From positions 117,126 to 181,125 of the forward strand of contig JAFKDC010000011.1 of NCBI GenBank assembly GCA_017255395.1: a stretch of 64,000 nt of DNA, in the 5' to 3' direction. A model generated the notes under the pieces. That model saw nothing but the letters and a program-made list of their open reading frames with translations. It was not told where the DNA came from and searched no databases. A program made the translations under genes and the position numbers. Shown here in pieces: positions 37,071 to 48,696 of the stretch. Source of the stretch: Enemella evansiae. GTDB lineage: Bacteria > Pseudomonadota > Alphaproteobacteria > Rhodobacterales > Rhodobacteraceae. How positions within the stretch are numbered: the first letter of the stretch is position 1; the number at the start of each line of letters is the position of its first letter.

Positions 37071-37292
37071 GCCGCCTCCTCCGCGCGCTGCCCCCCGGGC
37101 ACCCCGGGTCCACGGACCCCCGGGCGCCGGGTCATGCTACCTGTAACACGGGCAGGCGCGCCAGAACCCCGAGGCCCGCGCCCCGCGCACCGGGGTGCGC
37201 CGCCGCTGGCCCGCACCCCAGTGCGCCGCCCTCCCTCCGAGGCCGGGTCGCCCCCGCCCGCTCCGCGACACCGGGTTCCGGTCGCCAGACCG

Positions 37293-37760
37293 CTAGCCCT
37301 TGCCGCCCTTGAAGGGCGCCATGCCCTCGCGCGCCAACTCGTCCGCGCGCTCGTTCTCGGGGTGGCCCGCATGGCCCTTGACCCATTCCCAGGTCACGTC
37401 ATGGCGGGCCTGCGCCGCGTCCAGCCGTTGCCACAGCTCGGCATTCTTCACCGGCTTCTTCGCGGCGGTCTTCCAGCCGTTGCGTTTCCAGCCGTGAATC
37501 CAGCCGGTCACGCCGTTCTTCACATAGGCCGAATCCGTCACCACCGTGATCCGCGAAGCGCGCGACAGGGATTCCAGCGCGTGGATCGCCGCCAGCAGTT
37601 CCATGCGGTTGTTGGTGGTCTGTTCCTCGCCACCGCTCAGGGTGCGTTCCTTGACGACCGTATCGCCGTCCATCGCGCGCAGAAGCACACCCCAGCCGCC
37701 GGGCCCCGGATTGCCCGAACAGGCCCCGTCCGTATAGGCGAAAAGCTCAGGCATCGGCAC
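37293..37760 (-). CDS. rnhA: Ribonuclease HI
   Basis: This 155-residue enzyme degrades RNA in RNA-DNA hybrids. The acidic active-site residues are seen in [34 protein letters not shown] and [18 protein letters not shown]. Two starts are possible, 37760 (MPMPELF) and 37754 (MPELF). Either overlaps the 3' end of the upstream methyltransferase gene, so they are probably co-transcribed. Confidence 0.93.
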   Translation of the reverse strand: MPMPELFAYTDGACSGNPGPGGWGVLLRAMDGDTVVKERTLSGGEEQTTNNRMELLAAIHALESLSRASRITVVTDSAYVKNGVTGWIHGWKRNGWKTAAKKPVKNAELWQRLDAAQARHDVTWEWVKGHAGHPENERADELAREGMAPFKGGKG

Positions 37761-38340
37761 GCACCACGACAGAGGGTTGAACCTCTCCGGCCAGCCCCTT
37801 GCCTTCGCCTTCCCAGCGGTCGACGGGTGTCAGCCCGGCCTCGCGCAGCAGCGCCTCCAGCTCTCCGACCGCGTAGTATTCGTAGTGCCGTCCCAGCGCA
37901 TCCCGCGCCCCGCCGGTGCCCAGCTTCATGCCCAGAAACAGCACGCCGCCCGGTTTCAGCGCGCGCGCAATGGCCGCCAGATGACCCGGCAGGGCCGCGC
38001 GCGGCGCGTGCAGCAGGCTGAAATAGGCCCAGACACCGTCGTAGTCGGCCACAGCTTTCAGGTCGTCGAAACGTGCCAGCCGGGGGGCGATGCGGTCATG
38101 TTCGGGCACCATGCCCAGCACCGCCTCTGCCGCGTCCCAGGCATCGACCTGATGCCCGGATTCGGCGAAATGGACCGCGTAGGCGCCCGGCCCGCAGCCC
38201 AGATCCAGCACCCGCCCGGGCGGCGGGCAGGCGTCGAGGAACCGCGCCCTGGCCTCGTCCGACAGCGCGTAATCCGCCATCATCCGGCGGTAGTCCTCGC
38301 CGCGTGTGTTGTAGACCCCAAGGGTCAGCGGATCGCTCAT
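37747..38340 (-). CDS. Class I SAM-dependent methyltransferase
   Basis: This 197-residue methyltransferase has the SAM-binding loop [15 protein letters not shown], an acidic residue after strand 2 (VDAWDAAE) and [15 protein letters not shown]. The substrate is unknown. The start at 38340 gives [20 protein letters not shown]; the 18-residue upstream extension is very basic and lacks support. Its end overlaps rnhA by 8 to 14 bases. Confidence 0.82.
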   Translation of the reverse strand: MSDPLTLGVYNTRGEDYRRMMADYALSDEARARFLDACPPPGRVLDLGCGPGAYAVHFAESGHQVDAWDAAEAVLGMVPEHDRIAPRLARFDDLKAVADYDGVWAYFSLLHAPRAALPGHLAAIARALKPGGVLFLGMKLGTGGARDALGRHYEYYAVGELEALLREAGLTPVDRWEGEGKGLAGEVQPSVVVRADA

Positions 38341-38534
38341 CGCTGCCTCACTTTCCTTGCGCCGCTCCCTACGCCAGCGCCACGCGCAGGACAACCGCCC
38401 TGCCCGGTCCCGTCAGCGGCGCGCGGCCCCCGAAGCGGTCGCAGGATGGTCCATGCAACGCGCAAGCGGGCTTCCTTGCCCGGACACCTTGAAGGTGGGG
38501 CACAGACCGCCCCCGGCGGATCGGTGGTTGAAGG

Positions 38535-39146
38535 TCAGGCCCGCTCGAAGGCGAGTTTCGCGCCGAGCCCGGCGAAAGAGGCGGCAAAGACGCGCCGCAG
38601 CCAGGCCATGGCGCGGGGGCTTTCCACCACCCGCGCCCGCAGCCAGCCCGCGGCCAGCGCATAGACCGCCATGACCAGCCCGGTGATGGCGACGAAGGCC
38701 AGCCCCAGCTCTACCAGCATGGCCGTCGCCTGCGGCGATCCCGCCGGGATGAACTGCGGCAGGAAGGCCATGAAGAACATCGGCAGCTTGGGGTTCAGCA
38801 GGTTCAGCACCATGCCGCGCCAGACGATCCGGCCCGGCGGCAGCGGCTGGCTTTCGGCGCGGACTTCCAGCGCGCCGCGCCCCTGCAGGGTGCCCCAGGC
38901 CATCCAGAGCAGATAGGCGACGCCTGCGTATTTCACCGCAGCAAACAGCAGGGACGAGGTGTGCAGCACCGCCGCCAGCCCGGCCAGCGCGGCAGCCAGA
39001 TGCACCGCCGTCACCAGCGTGCAGCCCAGAGCCGCCCAAAGCCCGGCGCTCAGGCCCCGCCCCAGCGCCATCGACAGAGTGTAGACAACGCCAATGCCCG
39101 GAGCGAGGCAGACGATCAGGGCGGTCAGCAGGAAAGCGGCGGTCAT
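38535..39146 (-). CDS. LysE/RhtB family exporter
   Basis: This 203-residue protein has six hydrophobic segments. The N-terminal TALIVCLAPGIGVVYTLSMALGRG and the central NLLNPKLPMFFMAFLPQFI are characteristic of LysE/RhtB amino-acid or metabolite exporters. The substrate cannot be read. It is upstream of the methyltransferase-rnhA pair on the same strand with a 194-base gap, so probably has its own promoter in the 370-bp region behind it. Confidence 0.86.
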   Translation of the reverse strand: MTAAFLLTALIVCLAPGIGVVYTLSMALGRGLSAGLWAALGCTLVTAVHLAAALAGLAAVLHTSSLLFAAVKYAGVAYLLWMAWGTLQGRGALEVRAESQPLPPGRIVWRGMVLNLLNPKLPMFFMAFLPQFIPAGSPQATAMLVELGLAFVAITGLVMAVYALAAGWLRARVVESPRAMAWLRRVFAASFAGLGAKLAFERA

Positions 39147-39516
39147 GGCGGATCTCTCTTCACGATACCCCGCCAAGAGGCCCGGCGCAGACCATCCTGT
39201 CAACCGCGTCGCGCGCCGGAGCATGGTTTTCATGCCTCCGGCCACACCGCAGCGGTCCGGTTGACGGCGCGCGCGGCTCCCTTTGCGGAACCCTCTGGCA
39301 CGGGACCACCAGCCCCGCGTGCGGGAGCGTGTTTTAAGCCTCCAGCCACGAAGCAGGCGGCACCAAGGTCGTCCGGTCGACGACGGCACGGGCCGCCTGC
39401 GCTGTCTCGTCCGGCACGGACCCGCCTGCCCCAGCCCAAACGTGGAGATCCAGCCCCGGCCATATCGCAGGCGGGCGCCCGGGCCTTCCAGCCTTCTGCC
39501 CCACCGCAAAGCCGCG
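39147..39516. repeat. 370-bp gap with degenerate direct repeats
   Basis: No gene. Two imperfect copies of a module are visible at 39218-39267 (GGAGCATGGTTTTCATGCCT, CCGGCCAC, GTCCGGTTGACGGC) and 39324-39382 (GGAGCGTGTTTTAAGCCTCC, AGCCAC, GTCCGGTCGACG). A fainter third may lie at 39441-39474. The first contains a small hairpin (GGAGCATG/CATGCCTCC). Confidence 0.4.
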
Positions 39517-39981
39517 TCAGGAGGGGCGCGTTGCCAAATCCGGCCCGGTTCGGAAGAAACTCACGTCATTGGTAAAAACGCTCGACGGCGCCAGCCGGAT
39601 CAGGCGGCCCGTCGGGGACTCGATGCGCGCGACGTTTTCGATGAACCAGGGGTTCCAGTTCTCCTGCGGGCCGAGATAGCGCCGCAACAGGCGCCGGAAC
39701 AGCGCGGTATCCATGGGCCGCACTTCGGCGCGTCCACGCAGGCCGAGGTGGCGCAACACGCCGCCCGCGTTGTCATATTCAACGATCTCGACAGAGACGC
39801 GCGGGTCCTGCGCCACCCGCCGCGCCGAACTGCCGTCCTCGTCCGATAGCATCCACAGGGCGCCCTCTTCCCAGGCGAACCAGACTGGCGCGGTGCGGGG
39901 CGCACCGTCCTCGGAAACCGTGCCCAGCATGGCCATCAGCGGCAGGCGCAGGACGTCTTCGGGATCGAAGGGGGTCGGCAT
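39517..39981 (-). CDS. Pyridoxamine 5'-phosphate oxidase-fold protein
   Basis: This 154-residue split-barrel protein has LRLPLMAMLGTVSEDGAPRTAPVWFAWEEGALWM, RRVAQDPRVSVEIVEYD and VLRHLGLRGRAEVRP in the order of PNPOx-like flavin or F420-type binding proteins. The reaction is unknown; it is shorter than true PdxH. The ATG at 39981 follows AGGAGCTCGCC, deciding against the 58-codon upstream extension. Confidence 0.82.
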   Translation of the reverse strand: MPTPFDPEDVLRLPLMAMLGTVSEDGAPRTAPVWFAWEEGALWMLSDEDGSSARRVAQDPRVSVEIVEYDNAGGVLRHLGLRGRAEVRPMDTALFRRLLRRYLGPQENWNPWFIENVARIESPTGRLIRLAPSSVFTNDVSFFRTGPDLATRPS

Positions 39982-40285
39982 GGCGAGCTCCTTTTTTCGA
40001 CGTCCAGTGACGCAGGCCCCGATAGCCCTGTCAAGCCGCCCGCAGCGCCGGGCAGGGCCGCACCGAAAGGAGGGAAGCGCACCGCCTGAGACCCCGGCGC
40101 CCAGCCACACCCGGGGCGTCAGCGCCCGGGGGCGCGTGAGGGGATTGGGGAACACCTAAGAGCGGCGCGAAGCCGAGGTGCGGGGGCTTTCCCGAGGACC
40201 GCCACGGGCCTCAGTACCCGCGCACCGGCGGGGCGCGGCGGTGGCGCACTCCGGCTCTGGGACCGACGTTCCCGGGCGAGCGCCC
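39982..40285. other. 304-bp gap before ispH, nothing recognised
   Basis: GC-rich sequence between the PNPOx-like gene and the ispH stop. There is no credible gene, T-run terminator or repeat. A six-T run at the left end lies in the PNPOx-like gene's ribosome-binding region. Confidence 0.4.
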
Positions 40286-41245
40286 TCACGCCGGTTCGCG
40301 CAGCACCCGGGGGACCTTGAACTCGACGTTCTCCTGCGCGGTCTCGACAACCTCGACCGTCACGTCGAAGCGCGCGCGGAAGGCGTCGACGACCTCGTTG
40401 ATCAGCACCTCGGGGGCCGAGGCGCCAGCGGTGATGCCCATGCTTCCGATGCCTTCGAGCGCGCGCCAGTCGATGTCCGAGGCCCGCTGCACCAGCTGCG
40501 CATAGCCGCAGCCCGCCCGCGCCGCGACCTCGACCAGACGGCGCGAGTTCGACGAGTTCGGCGCCCCCACGACCAGCAGCGCGTCGCACTTTGGCGCGAT
40601 GGCCTTGACCGCCTCCTGCCGGTTGGTGGTGGCGTAGCAGATGTCTTCCTTGTGCGGGCCGACGATAGCCGGGAAGCGCGCCTGCAAGGCCGCCACGATG
40701 TCGATGGTGTCATCGACCGACAGCGTCGTCTGGGTGACATAGGCCAGTTGCTCCGGGTCGCGCACCGCGACCCTGGCCACGTCATCGGGGGTCTCGACCA
40801 GCAGCACCTCTCCGGCGGGCAGCTGGCCCATGGTGCCGATGGTCTCGGGGTGGCCCGCATGGCCGATCATGACGATCTGCAGGCCCCGCTCGTGGTGGCG
40901 CGCCGCCTCCATGTGCACCTTGGAGACCAGCGGACAGGTGGCATCGACATAGATCATCTCGCGCCGCGCGGCCTCGGCGGGCACGGCCTTGGGCACACCG
41001 TGGGCCGAGAAGATCACCGGCCGGTCCGGCGGGCACTCGTCCAGCTCTTCGACGAAGACCGCGCCCTTGGCGCGCAGGTCGTCCACCACGTATTTGTTAT
41101 GGACGATCTCGTGGCGCACGTAGACCGGCGCGCCCCATTTCGACAGCGCCATCTCGACGATCTTGATCGCCCGGTCGACACCGGCGCAAAAGCCGCGCGG
41201 GGCGGCGAGGTACAGGGTCAGCGGGGCAAGCTGGGGCTGGGTCAT
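40286..41245 (-). CDS. ispH: 4-hydroxy-3-methylbut-2-enyl diphosphate reductase
   Basis: This 319-residue iron-sulfur enzyme catalyses the last step of the MEP isoprenoid pathway, making IPP and DMAPP. Three cluster cysteines are visible: C20 in [13 protein letters not shown], one in [11 protein letters not shown] and one in [10 protein letters not shown]. The catalytic Glu sits in [10 protein letters not shown] and the substrate-binding serines in GAPNSSNS. The start at 41245 is the first ATG giving the family N-terminus. Confidence 0.95.
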   Translation of the reverse strand: MTQPQLAPLTLYLAAPRGFCAGVDRAIKIVEMALSKWGAPVYVRHEIVHNKYVVDDLRAKGAVFVEELDECPPDRPVIFSAHGVPKAVPAEAARREMIYVDATCPLVSKVHMEAARHHERGLQIVMIGHAGHPETIGTMGQLPAGEVLLVETPDDVARVAVRDPEQLAYVTQTTLSVDDTIDIVAALQARFPAIVGPHKEDICYATTNRQEAVKAIAPKCDALLVVGAPNSSNSRRLVEVAARAGCGYAQLVQRASDIDWRALEGIGSMGITAGASAPEVLINEVVDAFRARFDVTVEVVETAQENVEFKVPRVLREPA

Positions 41246-41343
41246 GGCAACACTCCTTGCCCCCGCAGGTAATGGCTGGACCCCGGTCCGTCCAGCCCCG
41301 TGGCGTCCTTGCCCCTTCCCCGGCCTATGAAACCACGAAGCTC

Positions 41344-41418
41344 CGCCCCTTGCGGACGGGCGCCACACAGTCGCCGCGTGGCCGTCCAACAGCCACCTCG
41401 CGTCGCCCCTTGCGGACG
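41344..41418 (+). repeat. 15-base direct repeat, exactly 60 bases apart
   Basis: CGCCCCTTGCGGACG occurs at 41344-41358 and 41404-41418 in the divergent region between ispH and the cytochrome gene. The intervening sequence is not repeated. A role as a regulator-binding pair is possible but unproven. Confidence 0.5.
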
Positions 41419-41510
41419 CCCCCCGGCCCACCCCTGCCCCACGGTTTTGTGACTGGACCTTCCCGCGCTGGAAGGGGTCATCAGCCTTCGGCCCAACGGA
41501 GTCCTTCGCC

Positions 41511-41945
41511 ATGCGCCACACCGCCCTCGCCCTGCCCCTCGCCTGCCTTGCCGCCCCGGGCCTTGCCGGGGGCCTGCTGCCCTATACCGACCCCGACCGC
41601 GTGGCCGAAGGACAGACCGTTTACGCCGAGCAATGCGCCGCCTGCCACGGGGCAGACCTGTCCGGCGAGGCGAACTGGCGCGAACGGAATCCCGACGGCA
41701 CCCTGCCCGCGCCACCGCATGACGAGACCGGCCACACGTGGCACCACGCCGACGCGCTGCTGGTACGGATCGTCACCGAGGGCACAGAGGCCATCGTGGG
41801 CGGCGACTACCGCTCGGCGATGATCGGCTTTGGCGATATCCTGTCCGAGGACGAGATCCTGAACGTGCTGGCCTATATCAAGAGCACCTGGCCCGACGAG
41901 ATCATCGAGGCCCATGACGCGATGAACGCACGCGCGCCCGGCTGA
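41511..41945 (+). CDS. Small periplasmic c-type cytochrome
   Basis: This 144-residue class I cytochrome c has a signal peptide (residues 1-20), a single haem site CAACH (42-46) and a probable axial methionine M104 in [16 protein letters not shown]. The end [14 protein letters not shown] is the usual C-terminal helix. It probably shuttles electrons in the periplasm; partner unknown. Immediately downstream is tandem hairpin element E. Confidence 0.88.
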   Translation: MRHTALALPLACLAAPGLAGGLLPYTDPDRVAEGQTVYAEQCAACHGADLSGEANWRERNPDGTLPAPPHDETGHTWHHADALLVRIVTEGTEAIVGGDYRSAMIGFGDILSEDEILNVLAYIKSTWPDEIIEAHDAMNARAPG

Positions 41946-41950
41946 GGCGC

Positions 41951-41999
41951 CGTTTTCCTACAAGGAAAACGAGGCGGATTTTCTGGAAAAATCCGCCTC
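41951..41999. repeat. Tandem hairpin element E (two stem-loops)
   Basis: 41951-41971 has 9-bp arms CGTTTTCCT/AGGAAAACG around ACA, nearly identical to the first hairpin of element A at 558-578. 41972-41998 has arms AGGCGGATTTT/AAAATCCGCCT, extendable by one pair at the base. It lies between the stops of two convergent genes and fills almost all of the gap. Confidence 0.8.
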
Positions 42000-42000
42000 C

Positions 42001-42438
42001 CTACAGAAGCCGGTCGAGCACCCCGGCCAGCACGAGGTAACGCCCCGTCTTGGCCACCGCGACCAGCGCGAGGAAGGACCAGAACGGCGTGCGCATGACC
42101 CCTGCGACCACCGTGATCGCATCGCCCAGGGGCGCCCAGCTGAGCAGCAGCGTCCAGAGACCCCAACGCCCGTACCACGCCTGCGCCCGCGCCATCTGCC
42201 CGGCACTGGCCGGGAACCAGCGGCGGTGCTTCAACCGTTCCGCGCCGCGACCCATCCAGTAGTTGACCACCGATCCAAGCGTATTGCCGACACTCGCCAC
42301 CACCAGCATCCAGCCCAGCGGCGCGGTTCCGGCGGCCTGCATCGCGGCGAAGACCACCTCTGACTGGAACGGCAGCAGTGTCGCCGCACCGAAGGCGGCA
42401 AGGAAAAGGCCGCCCAGTCCGGCGGCCTCATCCCACAT
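42001..42438 (-). CDS. YqaA family (VTT/DedA-like) membrane protein
   Basis: This 145-residue membrane protein has FGAATLLPFQSEVVFAAMQ, VASVGNTLGSVVNYWMGR, LLSWAPLGDAITVVAGVM and FLALVAVAKTGRYLVLAGV in the order of YqaA/SNARE-associated proteins. DedA relatives have been linked to lipid or undecaprenyl-phosphate flipping; the role of this group is not established. The ATG at 42438 has GAGGGG upstream; a GTG at 42447 is the alternative. Confidence 0.83.
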   Translation of the reverse strand: MWDEAAGLGGLFLAAFGAATLLPFQSEVVFAAMQAAGTAPLGWMLVVASVGNTLGSVVNYWMGRGAERLKHRRWFPASAGQMARAQAWYGRWGLWTLLLSWAPLGDAITVVAGVMRTPFWSFLALVAVAKTGRYLVLAGVLDRLL

Positions 42439-42476
42439 CGCGGGCACCCCTCATCCCCATGAAGGCGCCCGGCGAC

Positions 42477-43052
42477 TTACTTGCTCGATGCCGCAACCTC
42501 GAAGTTGCGCTCCACCTGCTGCTCGCGCGGCGGGCGGCCGATGACCTCGCGCAGCTCGTCCAGCTCGATGAAGTTGTCGGCCTGGCGGCGCAGTTCGTCG
42601 GCAATCATCGGCGGCTGCGACCGGATGGTAGACACGACCGAGACGCGCACGCCCTGACGTTGCAGGCTTTCGACCAGCGGACGGAAATCGCCATCGCCCG
42701 AGAACAGCACGATGTGATCGACACGCGGGGCCAGTTCCATGGCATCGACCGTCAGCTCGATGTCCATGTTGCCCTTGACCTTCCGACGGCCCTGGCTGTC
42801 GGTGTATTCCTTCGCGGGCTTCGTCACCATGGTGAAGCCATTGTAGTGCAGCCAATCCACCAGCGGACGGATCGGCGAATATTCGTCGTTTTCCAGAAGC
42901 GCGGTGTAGTAGAAGGCCCGCACCATTTTTCCGCGGCGCGCAAATTCCTGTCTGAGCAGTTTGTAGTCGATGTCGAACCCCAGCGCCTTTGCCGCTGCAT
43001 AAAGGTTCGACCCATCGATGAACAGCGCGAGCCGTTCGTCTTTGTAAAACAT
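42477..43052 (-). CDS. NYN-domain (LabA/DUF88-like) putative nuclease
   Basis: This 191-residue PIN-like protein starts ERLALFIDGSNLYAAAK, with the first catalytic Asp. It continues KGNMDIELTVDAMEL and HIVLFSGDGDFRPLVESL, giving the acidic residues of a metal-dependent nuclease centre. It ends in a charged tail. It probably acts on RNA. The start at 43052 is preceded by AAAGGACATTTC; the 49-codon upstream extension runs into AT-rich promoter DNA. Confidence 0.85.
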   Translation of the reverse strand: MFYKDERLALFIDGSNLYAAAKALGFDIDYKLLRQEFARRGKMVRAFYYTALLENDEYSPIRPLVDWLHYNGFTMVTKPAKEYTDSQGRRKVKGNMDIELTVDAMELAPRVDHIVLFSGDGDFRPLVESLQRQGVRVSVVSTIRSQPPMIADELRRQADNFIELDELREVIGRPPREQQVERNFEVAASSK

Positions 43053-43124
43053 GAAATGTCCTTTCGTAGAATGCAGCCGCCCCAGAGTGCCGTGAGTGAG
43101 TTGAGTGGGCGCGGACGGTGGCAA

Positions 43125-43185
43125 GTCCAATAAAATTAATACTTCCGCGTTGCGCTGCAAGGGATTAATTCTCTCAAAAGAATAG
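43125..43185. promoter_or_regulatory. AT-rich divergent promoter region (NYN gene / folK)
   Basis: This stretch has the lowest GC nearby, with AATAAAATTAAT and GGATTAATTCTC. On the minus strand TTGCAG with ATTTTA 18 bases on is a weak promoter match. No confident -35/-10 pair is seen for folK. Confidence 0.3.
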
Positions 43186-43198
43186 CGCGAATTGCCCA

Positions 43199-43795
43199 AT
43201 GGTACAAGAATTCCTCATCGCTCTCGGCTCCAACCTGGGGTCTTCTGCCGGCGGCCCTTCGGCCACGCTGGCCGCATCGCTTTCCGCTCTGGCCGCGCAG
43301 GGAGTCGGACTGCGGCGGGTCAGCCGCTTCTTTGCCACGCCCTGTTTCCCGGCGGGCGCCGGCCCGGATTACGTGAACGCCTGCGCCCTGGTGCGCGCGC
43401 CGCTCTCACCCGACGAACTCTTGTCAAGGTTGCATTCCGTCGAGCAGGCCTTCGACCGTGAGCGCAAACAAAGATGGGGCAGCCGGACGCTCGACCTCGA
43501 TCTTCTGGCGATGGCGGACCGGGTGCTGCCCGATGCGGAAACCCAGACCGCCTGGCGCGCGCTGCCCCTTGAGGACCAGACCCGCGCCAGCCCCGAAACC
43601 CTGATCCTGCCGCACCCGCGGATGCAGGACCGCGCCTTCGTGCTGGGCCCGCTGGCCGACATCGCCGCAGGCTGGACCCACCCCCTGCTGTGCCGAAATG
43701 TCGCGGAGCTTCTGGCCGACCTGCCCCCCGGGGACCGCGCCGCGCTGCATCCGCTGCCCGCGATGCCGCTTGTAAAACCAGAGCAACCGCGCTAG
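43199..43795 (+). CDS. folK: HPPK, folate pyrophosphokinase
   Basis: This 198-residue enzyme transfers pyrophosphate from ATP to 6-hydroxymethyl-dihydropterin in folate synthesis. LIALGSNLGS opens the fold, FATPCFPAGAGPDYVNACALV forms the substrate pocket, and the signature RWGSRTLDLDLLAM holds the Mg-binding aspartates; LPHPRMQDRAFVLGPL follows. It is slightly longer than E. coli HPPK through a C-terminal tail. It leads a plus-strand run with rpoZ and rsh. Confidence 0.93.
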   Translation: MVQEFLIALGSNLGSSAGGPSATLAASLSALAAQGVGLRRVSRFFATPCFPAGAGPDYVNACALVRAPLSPDELLSRLHSVEQAFDRERKQRWGSRTLDLDLLAMADRVLPDAETQTAWRALPLEDQTRASPETLILPHPRMQDRAFVLGPLADIAAGWTHPLLCRNVAELLADLPPGDRAALHPLPAMPLVKPEQPR

Positions 43796-43838
43796 ATCGT
43801 CACCTTCTGATGCATCCAGACGATAGGACGGAGCGCCC

Positions 43839-44192
43839 ATGGCCCGCGTGACGGTAGAAGATTGTGTTGACAAGGTCCCGAACCGGTTCGAACTGGTGAT
43901 GCTCGCCGCCCACCGCGCGCGCGAGATCTCTTCCGGTGCCGCGCTGACGGTCGACCGCGACAACGACAAGAACCCGGTCGTCGCCCTGCGTGAGATCGCC
44001 GAGGAAACCCAGTCCACCGACGAACTGCGCGAACGGCTGATCGAATCGAACCAGAGCCAGATCGAGGTCGACGAGCCCGAGGACGACACCATGGCGCTGC
44101 TCATGGGCGCCGAACAGGACAAGCCGGCAGAAGACGACCTGTCGGAAGAAAAGCTCCTGCGGGCGCTGATGGAAGCCCAGGGCCAGGGCTGA
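43839..44192 (+). CDS. rpoZ: RNA polymerase omega subunit
   Basis: This 117-residue protein: [20 protein letters not shown] is the unmistakable omega N-terminus, with [13 protein letters not shown] and [13 protein letters not shown]. The acidic C-terminal tail is typical of alphaproteobacteria. Omega aids polymerase assembly and contributes to the ppGpp site 1, which fits its position just upstream of the ppGpp synthase gene. Confidence 0.95.
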   Translation: MARVTVEDCVDKVPNRFELVMLAAHRAREISSGAALTVDRDNDKNPVVALREIAEETQSTDELRERLIESNQSQIEVDEPEDDTMALLMGAEQDKPAEDDLSEEKLLRALMEAQGQG

Positions 44193-44238
44193 GCCCGCCG
44201 GTGATACCGGGGACCGGGACCAGCGCGGAGCGACAGCC

Positions 44239-46377
<2,139 letters not shown>

Positions 46378-46395
46378 ACGAAAGGAAGGACGGGA

Positions 46396-47055
46396 GTGGT
46401 CTTCAAGCGGCGGGATCGACGCCCGATCTGGCGGATCGTGGTCGAGCTGCTCTGGCCCAAGGGGGGCTGGGGGCGCGCGGCCCGTTACGTCCGACTGCGC
46501 CTGAACCGCCTGCCCGACCCACCGCACAAGATCGCGCGCGGCATCTTTGCCGGTGTCTTCACCACCTTCACGCCCTTCTACGGCCTGCATTTCGTCGTGG
46601 CGGGGATGCTGGCTTTGGTGCTGCGCGGCAACGTGATCGCGGCGCTGCTCTCGACCTTCTTCGGCAACCCTCTGACCTACGTGCCGATCGGTGTCGCCTC
46701 TCTCAAGACCGGCTACTGGCTGCTCGACATGGGCCAGGGGCCGCATCCGCAGCCCGGCGACCACCACGGCAACCTCGTCGACAAGTTCTTCGCCGCCGGG
46801 GCCGACCTGTGGGACAACCTGCTGGCCGCCGCCTATGGTCAGGCGACGGACTGGACCCGGCTGGACATCTTCTACAACGAGGTCTTCTACCCCTACATGA
46901 TCGGCGGCATCCTGCCCGGCATCATCTGCGGGCTGATCGCCTATTACGTCTCGCTGCCGCTGATCTCGGCCTTCCAGAACCGTCGCAAGGGCGTTATCAA
47001 GGCCAAGCTCGCGGAGATGAAGAAGCGCAAGGCCGAAGCCACACGCAACGGCTGA
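46396..47055 (+). CDS. DUF2062 family membrane protein
   Basis: This 219-residue protein has [25 protein letters not shown] and [20 protein letters not shown] in the N-terminal half, the core of the DUF2062 family. Two further hydrophobic stretches and a basic, charged C-terminus follow. Function unknown. It starts with GTG at 46396, after AAAGGAAGGACGGGA, 18 bases behind rsh, so it is very probably co-transcribed with it. Confidence 0.85.
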   Translation: MVFKRRDRRPIWRIVVELLWPKGGWGRAARYVRLRLNRLPDPPHKIARGIFAGVFTTFTPFYGLHFVVAGMLALVLRGNVIAALLSTFFGNPLTYVPIGVASLKTGYWLLDMGQGPHPQPGDHHGNLVDKFFAAGADLWDNLLAAAYGQATDWTRLDIFYNEVFYPYMIGGILPGIICGLIAYYVSLPLISAFQNRRKGVIKAKLAEMKKRKAEATRNG

Positions 47056-47266
47056 CCCCGGGACCGCAGGCCCCTCGCGCAGGAACAGCCCACGCAGAGA
47101 GCGGGCGCGTGCAGGCCGCGCGGCGCGTCCCCGGCTCAAGGCACCGCCGCGCGCCCCGGCCGCCAGTGCTGCACCCCCTGCGCCCATGGCCTTCGGGAAT
47201 CGGGTTCCCTTTCTGCCTTGCGCCGCTTACGTCTTGATCGAATTTCGCAGCAAGGGGGTCCCACCC

Positions 47267-48013
47267 ATGTCCGCCACCCGCCTCCGTCTCGGCGTCAACA
47301 TCGACCACGTCGCCACCGTCCGCAACGCCCGTGGCAGCGCCTATCCCGACCCGATCCGCGCCGCGAAGCTGGCCGAAGAGGCGGGCGCCGACGGCATCAC
47401 CGCGCATCTGCGCGAAGACCGCCGCCACATCTCGGACGCCGATATCGAGGGCCTGATGCAGGCGCTTTCCCTGCCGCTCAACTTCGAGATGGCCGCCACC
47501 GAAGAGATGCAGACCATCGCGCTGCGCCACCGCCCCCATGCGGTCTGCATCGTCCCCGAAAAACGCGAGGAGCGCACCACCGAAGGCGGCCTCGAAGTCG
47601 CCAGGGACGAGAACCGGCTGGCGCATTTCATCGCCCCCCTGCGTGACGCGGGCTGCCGGGTGTCGATCTTCATCGCCGCCGACCGCGCCCAGATCGAGGC
47701 GGCGCACCGCATCGGCGCGCAGGTGATCGAGCTGCACACCGGCGCTTATTGCGACCTCCACGCCGAGGGCCGCATGGCAGAGCGCGACGCCGAACTGGCG
47801 CGCCTCGCCGAGATGACGACTTTCGCCCACGGCCTCGGGCTGGAGGTCCATGCCGGCCACGGCCTGACCTACGACACCGTCGCGCCCATCGCCGCGCTGC
47901 CGGAACTGATGGAACTGAACATCGGCCATTTCATCGTGGGCGAGGCCATCTTCCGCGGCCTCACCCCCGCGATCCACGAAATGCGCCGCCTGATGGACGA
48001 GGCGCGCGGCTAG
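47267..48013 (+). CDS. pdxJ: Pyridoxine 5'-phosphate synthase
   Basis: This 248-residue TIM-barrel enzyme condenses 3-amino-2-oxopropyl phosphate with deoxyxylulose phosphate to form PNP. Typical stretches are [71 protein letters not shown] and [13 protein letters not shown]. The start at 47267 follows AAGGGGGTCCCACCC and gives the usual [12 protein letters not shown]. It fits the known order pdxJ-acpS-lepB-rnc-era. Confidence 0.95.
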   Translation: MSATRLRLGVNIDHVATVRNARGSAYPDPIRAAKLAEEAGADGITAHLREDRRHISDADIEGLMQALSLPLNFEMAATEEMQTIALRHRPHAVCIVPEKREERTTEGGLEVARDENRLAHFIAPLRDAGCRVSIFIAADRAQIEAAHRIGAQVIELHTGAYCDLHAEGRMAERDAELARLAEMTTFAHGLGLEVHAGHGLTYDTVAPIAALPELMELNIGHFIVGEAIFRGLTPAIHEMRRLMDEARG

Positions 48014-48060
48014 CGCGCGCCCTGTCACCGGACCGCCCGCACTCAACCGCTCCCGCGCCT

Positions 48061-48095
48061 CTTCTTTGGTTTGACAAATACCTCGGGGGGTGAGG
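48061..48095 (+). repeat. AAATACCTCGGGGGG intergenic repeat copy
   Basis: CTTCTTTGGTTTGACAAATA then CCTCGGGGGGTGAGGGGG. It is 47 bases after the pdxJ stop in the pdxJ-acpS gap, in plus orientation, without the full hairpin tail. Confidence 0.65.
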
Positions 48096-48291
48096 GGGAA
48101 GCGCCCCACTTGGCGCATGGCAATTGCCCCGCCTCAGCCAGCCGCCCCTCCCCTGATCAGTTGGCCGCGTGCCGCGCCCAGGGCACCCCTGCCCCCGGGT
48201 CCGGCCTCCGGGGCCCTGCATCCAAGCCGCGCCTTGCACCCCGCCCCGCCACCCGCTACGCCCGGGACGATCCGCGCAAAAGGCAGGCCCC

Positions 48292-48696
48292 ATGATCCTC
48301 GGCATCGGCACCGATCTCGCCAATATAGAGCGCATCGCCGCCACCCTCGACCGCTTCGGCGACCGCTTCCGCAACCGCGTCTTCACCGAGACCGAACAGC
48401 GCAAGGCCGAGCGGCGCAAGGACGTGGCCGGTACTTACGCGAAACGCTGGGCCGCGAAAGAGGCTTGTTCCAAGGCGCTGGGGACCGGGCTGCGCATGGG
48501 CATTTCGTGGAAGGACATGGCGGTTTCGAACCTGCCCACCGGCCAGCCGGTGATGCAGGTCACGGGATGGGCCGCCGAACGGCTGGCGGCGATGACGCCC
48601 GAGGGTTTCGAGGCGATCATCCACGTCACTCTGACCGACGACCATCCCTGGGCGCAGGCCTTCGTGGTGATAGAGGCGCGCCGCATCGGCCAGTAG
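48292..48696 (+). CDS. acpS: Holo-acyl-carrier-protein synthase
   Basis: This 134-residue enzyme moves the 4'-phosphopantetheine arm of CoA onto [19 protein letters not shown] holds the Mg-binding Asp and [16 protein letters not shown] the Glu/Lys motif. It is close to normal length. The ATG at 48292 after AAGGCAGGCCCC gives the standard MILGIGTD start. The small acyl-carrier-like protein at 50397 lacks a modifiable serine, so it is not an obvious substrate. Confidence 0.94.
   Translation: MILGIGTDLANIERIAATLDRFGDRFRNRVFTETEQRKAERRKDVAGTYAKRWAAKEACSKALGTGLRMGISWKDMAVSNLPTGQPVMQVTGWAAERLAAMTPEGFEAIIHVTLTDDHPWAQAFVVIEARRIGQ

Noticed and set aside
39982..40155. A 58-codon N-terminal extension of the PNPOx-like protein
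   Set aside because: Very Arg/Pro-rich; the ATG at 39981 has a strong AGGAG site and gives the family start.
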